A stretch of 7,332 bases of DNA from Deltaproteobacteria bacterium. GTDB lineage: Bacteria; Desulfobacterota; DSM-4660; Desulfatiglandales; HGW-15. The translations under genes and the position numbers were made by a program. The stretch lies in assembly GCA_030671095.1 (NCBI GenBank), contig DAOVAK010000123.1:1-7332 (forward strand), given 5' to 3'. A model generated the notes under the pieces. It saw only the letters and a program-made list of their open reading frames with translations. It was not told where the DNA came from and did no database searches. This document shows, one piece after another, positions 1 to 5,503 of this stretch; the first letter of the stretch is position 1; each line of letters starts with the position of its first letter.

Positions 1-166
1 ACAGGATGGCAAGAGGACGAGAATAGTATGATCAGTCTTTTCTCTTCCTTTGGCCCATCACTCCAGTGCAGCCGTCGTAACTGCGGGACGGAGTGAAGCG
101 GAGCTGAGTTGGTCTAGTTATCTTCCACTTAACCTTTAACCAACAAATTTTGAAGGGAGGGAGAAG
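1..166. other. Upstream leader region, no supported gene
   Basis: No convincing gene is seen. One + strand frame is open from base 1 to a TGA at 94-96, but it has no recognisable protein character, so I do not call it the tail of an upstream gene. A short inverted pair (CCGTC at 72-76, GACGG at 87-91) is too weak and lacks a following T-run, so it is not a terminator. No -35/-10 pair with good spacing is evident. The promoter of the transporter operon therefore either lies upstream of the window or is of a type I cannot recognise here. Confidence 0.4.
155..160 (+). promoter_or_regulatory. Strong Shine-Dalgarno before an alternative upstream ATG (167)
   Basis: GGGAGG lies 6 bases before ATG 167, which is in frame with the binding-protein gene and 22 codons upstream of the preferred start at 233. 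It is as good a ribosome binding site as the one used for 233, so some initiation here is plausible. The extra 22 residues are polar and basic and would extend the n-region of the signal peptide. Confidence 0.4.
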
Positions 167-221
167 ATGGCAAAGGTAGGTCCATCAGGGAAGCGGTTAA
201 CGTTCTTCGAAACCATAAGAA

Positions 222-227
222 AGGAGG
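222..227 (+). promoter_or_regulatory. Shine-Dalgarno deciding the start of the binding protein
   Basis: AGGAGG is followed by tandem ATG codons at 233 and 236, with spacers of 5 and 8 bases. Starting here puts the hydrophobic signal-peptide core at residues 6-20, the usual geometry for a Sec signal. That is why 233 is preferred over 167. Confidence 0.65.
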
Positions 228-232
228 GACGA

Positions 233-1567
233 ATGATGAATAGACATTTTTTTACTCTTTTAATAGGTATCCTGTTAGTCGCTATGGTTCTCGGCGGTAG
301 CGCTAAGTCTGTACTATCAGCACCCAAAGAAATCCTAATAGGCGGCACCGAGGCCCTCACGGGTCCTTATGCGGCTTTCGGCCAGGGTGTCTTTGGACTG
401 AGAGCGGCTATCGAGGATATCAACAAACAGGGTGGCGTATACGTAAAAGAGTTCGGAAAAAAAATACCTCTCAAATTAATTGTCCGCGATAACCAGAGCG
501 ATATGCTCAAGGTGGCGAGTCTTACCGAGCAGTTGATTGTCGGCGAAAAGGTCCACTTCCTTGTAGAGGCTCTGACTCCGCCACATGTGCGCCAAGGTGC
601 GGCTACGATGGCTCAAAAATATAAGATCCCTTATATTACGGGCGTCGGCCCTTTTGAATCCTGGCAAGGGATACGAGAGGCCATTACGCCGGCTTGGCAA
701 TATACTTGGGCTTATGGGTTTGCCATAGGCACGCCTCCTCCAAAAGATGATTTTCGACATGGTAAACAAGGATATTTGATGGTGCCCACATGGTTCGGTG
801 CCCTGGGTGCCTACGCCGACAGGACCAACAAGAAAGTGGCTGCCTTTGGCGCCGATGACCCGGACGGTAGAAATTGGTACATGGCATTTACGGGGCTTGC
901 GACAGATGCAGGGTATGATTGTTACCGTGCCAAGGACCAATTCGGCATATTCCCACCGGGTACGACCAACTTCACGTCCATCATACGGGAGTGGAAAAAA
1001 TATGGGTGTGAAATACTCTGGGGCAATAGTCCTGCCCCTGATTACGCGATTTTGTGGCGACAATCCCGGGCCATGGGTTTTAAGCCCAAGATCGTTTTTG
1101 CAACAAGGGCAGCCCTTTTCCCTCGTGATGTGGGAGCCTGGGGCGGTGACCTACCCCAGGCTGTCGGTATGGAAACTTTCTGGGATCCTTCTATTCAAAA
1201 TGCGGCCGGTATTGGGGGCACAACCCCACGATCGCTGGCGGAACGATGGACTAAAAAGACCGGAGAGCCATTGAACCAGTCCATCGGCTGGTCTTATATG
1301 TCCGTGCAGGTAATCATTGATGCCATCACGAGAGCTGGTTCAATTGACCGAGAAAAAGTGAACAAAGCTTTAGCGGATACCGATTTGAACTCAATTTTTG
1401 GGCGTATCGTGTTTGATAAAAAGACACAGTTTCACCGCATGCACGTGGCATTTGGTCAGTGGCAGAAGACGGATAAACCATGGAAATGGGAGGCACCTAT
1501 CGTCTTTTCATTTAACGAGGACATACCGGCGACGGCTAAAATGATTTTCCCCATGCCTTACGACTAA
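233..1567 (+). CDS. Periplasmic substrate-binding protein of a HAAT (Liv-type) ABC importer
   Basis: This is a type-1 periplasmic binding protein (Peripla_BP_6 class) that captures the substrate and delivers it to the LivHM-like permease. Residues 1 to about 30 are a Sec signal peptide: basic start MMNRH, a hydrophobic core at about 6-20, then a cleavage zone around GGSAKSVLSA. There is no lipobox cysteine, so the protein is probably soluble in the periplasm. The mature part opens with the family pattern ILIGGTEALTGPYAAFGQG and continues with the helix ending in AIEDINKQGG. At 444 residues it is longer than typical LivJ/LivK proteins (about 370). Two cysteines, at about 230 and 259, could form a disulfide. 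Family membership is clear but the ligand is not visible. The downstream phenylphosphate-synthase-like gene makes an aromatic ligand plausible. Start 233 is chosen on the Shine-Dalgarno and signal peptide; 236 and 167 are alternatives. Confidence 0.9.
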   Translation: MMNRHFFTLLIGILLVAMVLGGSAKSVLSAPKEILIGGTEALTGPYAAFGQGVFGLRAAIEDINKQGGVYVKEFGKKIPLKLIVRDNQSDMLKVASLTEQLIVGEKVHFLVEALTPPHVRQGAATMAQKYKIPYITGVGPFESWQGIREAITPAWQYTWAYGFAIGTPPPKDDFRHGKQGYLMVPTWFGALGAYADRTNKKVAAFGADDPDGRNWYMAFTGLATDAGYDCYRAKDQFGIFPPGTTNFTSIIREWKKYGCEILWGNSPAPDYAILWRQSRAMGFKPKIVFATRAALFPRDVGAWGGDLPQAVGMETFWDPSIQNAAGIGGTTPRSLAERWTKKTGEPLNQSIGWSYMSVQVIIDAITRAGSIDREKVNKALADTDLNSIFGRIVFDKKTQFHRMHVAFGQWQKTDKPWKWEAPIVFSFNEDIPATAKMIFPMPYD

Positions 1568-1586
1568 AACAAGGATAGATAGATGA

Positions 1587-1623
1587 AACAGGGCTTGGGC
1601 CACACGCTGGCCTAAGCCCTGTT
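1587..1623 (+). promoter_or_regulatory. Stable intergenic hairpin without U-tract
   Basis: The left arm AACAGGGCTTGGGCC (1587-1601) pairs with GGCCTAAGCCCTGTT (1609-1623) over 15 positions, with one G-U wobble. An extra A-T pair (1602/1608) closes a 5-base loop. No T-run follows, so it is not a canonical intrinsic terminator. Lying 19 bases after the binding-protein stop codon, it fits an mRNA-stabilising or partly attenuating element that keeps binding-protein levels above those of the membrane components, as known for other binding-protein ABC operons. A second, weaker hairpin (GGGCAGG 1637-1643, CCTGTCT 1648-1654, loop TACA, two wobbles) follows. Confidence 0.75.
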
Positions 1624-1745
1624 CGATGTAGTGGAAGGGCAGGTACACCTGTCTGAGCCTAGTTTAATAAAGAAATACGTTTGGCGGTGGCCGTTAACTT
1701 CTAGCCGGTGGACAAAGACAGACAAAGTGAAAGAGGGCTGGTGAC

Positions 1746-2471
1746 ATGGAAGCACCGATTCTTTCAGTAATAAAAGTAAATATGCATTTTGGAGGATTGG
1801 TCGCTGTTTATGATCTGAGTTTTGATGTTCAGGCGGGTGAAGTCCTGGGCCTGATGGGCCCAAACGGTGCCGGCAAATCAACATTATTAAATATTATATC
1901 GGGTGTATACAAACCAACCCATGGAACCGTAAAGTTTAAAGGAAATCACATTACGACTCTGGCCCCGCATAGGATCTGCCACCTTGGAATTGCCAGAACG
2001 TTTCAGATCCCTCAGCCCTTTGTTAATCTAACGGCTCTACAAAACATCATGGTAGCGGCCGAATATGGAAGAGGCATTGGAAAAGCTGCGGCCGAAAGTG
2101 AGGCTATTAAAATACTTGATATGGTAGATCTTTTGGAAAAGAAAGATGTTTTCACCAGAGATCTGACAGCGATAACTCTGAAAAGGCTTGAATTAGCGAG
2201 AGCTCTCGCCAGCAAACCAACATTAGTGCTGCTTGATGAGATGGCTGCGGGCTTAACCGAAGAGGAAACCCCGCGGCTGTTAGAGATCTTACAACGGGTG
2301 CGTGAAATGGGCATAACATATATATTGATCGAGCATGTTATGCGAGTAATGACCAAGGCGGTTGATAGGATTGTGGTCATGGATAAGGGCATGAAAATTG
2401 CCGAAGGATCACCTAATGAGGTGATGGAAGATAAGAAGGTCATTGAGGCCTATTTGGGTGCGTCTGCATAA
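1746..2471 (+). CDS. LivG-like ABC transporter ATP-binding protein
   Basis: This is one of the two cytoplasmic ATPases of the Liv-type importer. It pairs with the LivF-like subunit and binds the permeases through its helical domain. Visible motifs are Walker A GPNGAGKST (38-46), Q-loop RTFQ (Gln87), Walker B with LLDE (Asp164, Glu165) and H-loop EH (His197). At 241 residues it is near the usual family length. Its ABC signature is odd: where LivG proteins usually have a glycine-containing motif such as LPYGxQRRLE, this one has LTAITLKRLE (140-149), lacking both the glycine and the glutamine. The start ATG 1746 follows GAGGG (1733-1737) by 8 bases. The gap to the next gene is 51 bases, consistent with one operon. 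The family assignment is firm; the transported substrate is not determined. Confidence 0.93.
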   Translation: MEAPILSVIKVNMHFGGLVAVYDLSFDVQAGEVLGLMGPNGAGKSTLLNIISGVYKPTHGTVKFKGNHITTLAPHRICHLGIARTFQIPQPFVNLTALQNIMVAAEYGRGIGKAAAESEAIKILDMVDLLEKKDVFTRDLTAITLKRLELARALASKPTLVLLDEMAAGLTEEETPRLLEILQRVREMGITYILIEHVMRVMTKAVDRIVVMDKGMKIAEGSPNEVMEDKKVIEAYLGASA

Positions 2472-2522
2472 ACGGGAGATACTATTTAACATCGAAGTAA
2501 GATAGAGAAATATAGCCAGGAA

Positions 2523-3242
2523 ATGCCTGAGGAAACATTACTGAAAGTAAGCCATATAGATGCGTTTCATGGGAGCTTCCAAGCCCTGTGGGATGTATCC
2601 CTGTCAATTAAACCCACAGAAATTGTTGCTATTATTGGCGCCAATGGATCAGGTAAATCCACCCTTCTGGAAACAATCTCGGGCCTAGTGCATCCGGCTG
2701 AGGGCGATATTGAGTTTGAGGGTAAGAATATCTCCGCATTGGAACCATTCCGGATAGTTGATCTTGGCATATCCCAAGTTCCAGAAGGAAGAAGGGTTTT
2801 CCCCGACCTGAGTGTTATGGAAAATCTATTTATTGGTTCATACAATCGTAAGGCAAGGTCCGATAAAGCACAAAATCTCAAACAGGTTCAACAGCTCTTC
2901 CCTGTGCTAAAAGCCAGAAAAACGCAACTGGCAAAAACACTGAGCGGTGGAGAGCAACAGATGTTAGCCATAGGCAGGAGCCTCATGTCCAGCCCTAAAC
3001 TGATGCTCTTAGATGAAATGTCCCTTGGCCTTGCTCCCATCATTGTGAATGAACTGTATACCGTTTTGAGGGAAATTAGAGAAAGGGGCATTACTATTCT
3101 ATTTGTAGAACAGAATGTAAGGCGAAGCCTCACAGAAGCGGACAGGGCCTATATTATGGAAACAGGGCGCATTGTTTTGAGCGGCAACGTAGCGGAACTC
3201 CGGGAGGAGGAGAAGGTAAAAAAGGCCTATTTTGGAGACTAA
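2523..3242 (+). CDS. LivF-like ABC transporter ATP-binding protein
   Basis: This is the second cytoplasmic ATPase of the importer. Motifs are Walker A GANGSGKST (39-47), the LivF-type Q-loop segment SQVPEGRRVFPDLSVMENL, a canonical signature LSGGEQQM (140-147) and Walker B LLDE (Asp164, Glu165). The H-loop position carries Gln197 in VEQN, a substitution common in LivF proteins. The 239-residue length is normal. The ribosome binding site is poor: only AGGA, one base before the ATG. No other in-frame start lies close upstream, so 2523 is kept, and translation may be coupled to upstream translation or simply weak. The stop is followed after 22 bases by the permease gene. Substrate specificity cannot be read from this subunit. 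Confidence 0.93.
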   Translation: MPEETLLKVSHIDAFHGSFQALWDVSLSIKPTEIVAIIGANGSGKSTLLETISGLVHPAEGDIEFEGKNISALEPFRIVDLGISQVPEGRRVFPDLSVMENLFIGSYNRKARSDKAQNLKQVQQLFPVLKARKTQLAKTLSGGEQQMLAIGRSLMSSPKLMLLDEMSLGLAPIIVNELYTVLREIRERGITILFVEQNVRRSLTEADRAYIMETGRIVLSGNVAELREEEKVKKAYFGD

Positions 3243-3264
3243 ACTCGAATAGGATGGATTGCAG

Positions 3265-4131
3265 ATGACCTTATTAGCTGATTTGTCTACACCGATAGTG
3301 ATGGGTATTCTGTTGGGCGGGTTATACGCGGTCATTGCGCTAGGTCTTTCGCTGGTTTTCGGGGTGGTAAAGGAGATGAACATAGCCCACGGAGATCTGG
3401 TCATATTGGGCAGCTACCTTGCTTATACCATCATGACTTCTTTCGGCGTAGACCCTATTCTGAGCTTAATCATAGGTATGCCCCTATTGTTTGGGCTTGG
3501 GTTTGTTATCCAAAAATATCTTCTGAACCGTGCGTTTAAAATATCAATGGACGCCACCTTGATCATTGCTTTTGGCATATCTATTATTTTACAAAACACA
3601 TACCAACTTATCTGGTCACCTATGTCCAGGGGTTTGACAACATCCTATGCCCTTAAAAGTTTTAGTGCCGGCCCATTTTTTTTCCCCTTCGTATATCTGT
3701 TAAATTTTGTTGTGGCCATAGCCGTGATGATTTGCCTCCGTGAATTCCTCAGGAGGACATATCTGGGCGTGGCTATTAGGTCAGCGGCCCAAGACATGAA
3801 AGCGGCTCATCTGATGGGGATAAACACGAATCGAGTCTTCGCATACACCTTCGCTATTGGTATGGTGCTGGCTGCTATTGCTGGTGTACTTCTTGGATTG
3901 ACTTTTCCCTTTACACCGACATCAGGACTGCCCTTCCTCATCATTGCCCTTGGTGTTGTGGTGTTGGGAGGGTTGGGTAGCATAGCCGGGACATTAATAG
4001 GGGGTATCGCCTTTGGCTTAGCGCAAACCCTTGGTGGACATTTCTTTGGTGTTGCTGCTCAGATGCTCGTTGCTTACACAATGGTACTTGTCGTACTAGC
4101 TGTGATACCTCGAGGTATATTTGGCCGTTAG
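3265..4131 (+). CDS. LivH-like inner-membrane permease
   Basis: This is an integral membrane permease of the HAAT family, one half of the channel together with the LivM-like protein. The 288 residues are mostly hydrophobic, forming about 7-8 membrane segments. Family landmarks are the N-terminal GGLYAVIALGLSLVFGV helix, the MNIAHGD motif (AHGD at 41-44), the cytoplasmic coupling loop from about 163 to 187 (RRTYLGVAIRSAAQDMKAA, ending MGIN) and the C-terminal GGLGSIAGTLIGG segment (about 235-247). A TTG at 3259 is in frame two codons upstream. ATG 3265 is preferred because AGGATGG (3251-3257) sits at proper distance. The stop codon lies 7 bases before the next ATG, indicating tight co-expression. 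Confidence 0.93.
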   Translation: MTLLADLSTPIVMGILLGGLYAVIALGLSLVFGVVKEMNIAHGDLVILGSYLAYTIMTSFGVDPILSLIIGMPLLFGLGFVIQKYLLNRAFKISMDATLIIAFGISIILQNTYQLIWSPMSRGLTTSYALKSFSAGPFFFPFVYLLNFVVAIAVMICLREFLRRTYLGVAIRSAAQDMKAAHLMGINTNRVFAYTFAIGMVLAAIAGVLLGLTFPFTPTSGLPFLIIALGVVVLGGLGSIAGTLIGGIAFGLAQTLGGHFFGVAAQMLVAYTMVLVVLAVIPRGIFGR

Positions 4132-4135
4132 GAGG
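4130..4135 (+). promoter_or_regulatory. Shine-Dalgarno of the LivM-like gene, overlapping the livH stop
   Basis: AGGAGG begins inside the TAG stop of the LivH-like gene (4129-4131) and lies 3 bases before ATG 4139. It fixes 4139 as the start rather than the in-frame TTG at 4121, and suggests translational coupling between the two permease genes. Confidence 0.7.
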
Positions 4136-4138
4136 AAC

Positions 4139-5116
4139 ATGAAAGCCACCATTCCTCGACAACATGGGAAGTTAATACTGCAAATAGCGGTCATCGCTTT
4201 GCTGGCCCTGTTTCCGATAATAGGAGTGCCACGCACTTGGACCCTTTACCTCTTTCTCTTTTTTAATTATTTGGCCATGGCGAATATGTGGAATTTGCTT
4301 GCTGGTTACAGTGGGCTCATATGTCTGTGTCCCGCGGCCTTTATTGGGCTGGCGGGATACACCCTAACCATAATGACATGGCTGGGCGTGCCTTACTATT
4401 TTGGAATAGCATTTGGTGGCATTGTAGCAGCATTATTTGCCATACTCATATCTATTCCTGTCTTCAGGCTGAGAGGGATCTATTTCGCTATCGGAACACT
4501 CGTTGTACCTGAAATATTGAGGTTCGTGTTTTTGCTTTGGAAACCCGTTGGCGGGGAGACATTTGGCAGAGGTGCGGGTTATTCGGTGAAAGGGCTTGAT
4601 GGGGCATCCGAATCGCATCTCTATTGGTTTGCTCTGGCTATTGGGATTGTATCAATTTTCCTCATGCGATATATCTTGCGTTCAAAACTGGGAAGGGGGC
4701 TGGCTGCGATCCGTGATAACGATGATACAGCTGCAAGTTGTGGGATCAACGTCTTCAACTTAAAGTTGTACTCCTTTGTCATTGCCGCCCTCCTTACAGG
4801 AATAGCCGGGGCAATTCTATATATCTACCATGGATATATAGAGCCGGCAAGCGCCTTCAGTATAAGCTGGCTAATCACGATCATACTCGCTACCGTCATA
4901 GGGGGGGAAGGCACCGAAGAGGGACCCATTGTTGGAACGATTATCGTTGTCTTTCTGCACTTTTTCCTAGCCAGATATGCTGAAATCAGCCTAATCATAC
5001 AGGGCATCATATTGATCGGCATCATGTTACTGGCACCGCAGGGTATTATGGGTTTCGTTCGCAAGACCAAGACTTACCAGTCCCTGTTAGAATTAGTCGC
5101 TAGGCCTGCGAGTTAA
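4139..5116 (+). CDS. LivM-like inner-membrane permease
   Basis: This is the second permease subunit, forming the translocation path with the LivH-like protein. The 325 residues contain about 8-9 hydrophobic segments, the first at about 12-29. Landmarks are the NLLAGYSGL segment (52-60), LRGIYFAIGTLVVPEILRF, the cytoplasmic coupling loop SKLGRGLAAIRDNDDTAA (from about 182) ending in GIN, the GIAGAILYIYHGYIEP helix and a C-terminal LLAPQGIMGFV tail. Two family motifs deviate: SLGHAAF is replaced by CLCPAAF (62-68), and the usual GGLGSxxGP by GGEGTEEGP. It closes the transporter operon. No terminator with stem and T-run is seen after the stop, so read-through into the next gene is possible. Confidence 0.92.
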   Translation: MKATIPRQHGKLILQIAVIALLALFPIIGVPRTWTLYLFLFFNYLAMANMWNLLAGYSGLICLCPAAFIGLAGYTLTIMTWLGVPYYFGIAFGGIVAALFAILISIPVFRLRGIYFAIGTLVVPEILRFVFLLWKPVGGETFGRGAGYSVKGLDGASESHLYWFALAIGIVSIFLMRYILRSKLGRGLAAIRDNDDTAASCGINVFNLKLYSFVIAALLTGIAGAILYIYHGYIEPASAFSISWLITIILATVIGGEGTEEGPIVGTIIVVFLHFFLARYAEISLIIQGIILIGIMLLAPQGIMGFVRKTKTYQSLLELVARPAS

Positions 5117-5249
5117 TGTGGATTAAAACCGATCCCCTTAAAACGCATCTCCTTTGTCCCTAAAGTCTCCAGGCCTCCTAGGTTAAATAAATATTATGGA
5201 CTACAGCAATTCATAATTAAAATTTATACATGCCATAATAAAAAAGAAT

Positions 5250-5278
5250 TTGACAACATTTTTGTAAGGTTAGATATT
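5250..5278 (+). promoter_or_regulatory. Candidate sigma70 promoter of the phenylphosphate-synthase-like gene
   Basis: A perfect -35 box TTGACA (5250-5255) is followed by a 17-base spacer and GATATT (5273-5278), which matches TATAAT at 4 of 6 positions. An A/T-rich stretch directly upstream (about 5234-5249) could act as an UP element. Transcription would begin near 5285, leaving a leader of roughly 220 bases before ATG 5504. This is inferred from sequence pattern only. Confidence 0.5.
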
Positions 5279-5356
5279 TAATCTTGTTTTTAGTTAGCGG
5301 GGTAGCGTGATCACAATTCCTATTCGTCACCTCCAATCCTGGTCTACTTCATGTTA

Positions 5357-5368
5357 TCTGATATCAGA
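5357..5368. promoter_or_regulatory. Perfect 12-base palindrome, possible operator
   Basis: TCTGATATCAGA equals its own reverse complement. It lies about 70 bases downstream of the predicted transcription start and about 135 bases before the gene. Its symmetry and its position in a non-coding leader make it a candidate binding site for a dimeric regulator. I cannot name a regulator family from it. Confidence 0.35.
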
Positions 5369-5490
5369 ATCTCGTTCCCTGTTGATATATACCGCTCATC
5401 TTCTTTTCTGACTCACTTTGCGTATGTTTGTTCTTTTTATCCTTAAAATCGTTACTTATTGGATCAATGATTACATAAACCTTTGACAAA

Positions 5491-5496
5491 AGGAGG
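5491..5496 (+). promoter_or_regulatory. Shine-Dalgarno of the gene starting at 5504
   Basis: A consensus AGGAGG lies 7 bases before ATG 5504. It supports this start and predicts strong translation. Confidence 0.75.
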
Positions 5497-5503
5497 GATA
5501 AAA

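Larger units (their letters stand above)
5117..5503. other. 387-base AT-rich intergenic region with regulatory signals
   Basis: No gene is supported here. The region holds a promoter candidate (5250-5278), a perfect 8-base palindrome GTGATCAC (5307-5314), a perfect 12-base palindrome (5357-5368), a pyrimidine-rich stretch at about 5397-5445, and the ribosome binding site of the next gene. The size and AT content, compared with the 7-51 base gaps between the ATPase and permease genes, argue that the downstream gene has its own control. Confidence 0.6.

Noticed and set aside
50..75. Sigma54-like GG...GC element in the upstream leader
   Set aside because: The GG and GC are 14 bases apart instead of the required 10.
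1..96. Tail of an upstream gene in frame 1
   Set aside because: It is only 31 codons with no recognisable protein features, and cannot be told from a chance open frame.
476..1063. 195-codon open frame on the - strand inside the binding-protein gene
   Set aside because: It lies entirely antisense to a well-supported gene, and its translation shows no family motif and irregular composition.
1587..1623. Intrinsic terminator after the binding-protein gene
   Set aside because: The stem is strong but the following bases (CGATGTAGTGG) contain no U-tract.
5150..5185. Terminator after the LivM-like gene (CCTA...TAGG, AGGCCT)
   Set aside because: The stem is only about four pairs with no T-run, so it does not support termination.
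5328..5334. CACCTCC, an anti-Shine-Dalgarno-like stretch that might mask the ribosome binding site at 5491
   Set aside because: Only five contiguous pairs (CCTCC with GGAGG) form, 157 bases apart, which is too weak without supporting structure.
5351..5446. Possible 31-codon leader peptide (ATG 5351 to TAA 5444) before the PpsA-like gene
   Set aside because: No Shine-Dalgarno precedes the ATG, the composition shows no run of a regulatory amino acid, and its length is unremarkable for AT-rich DNA.
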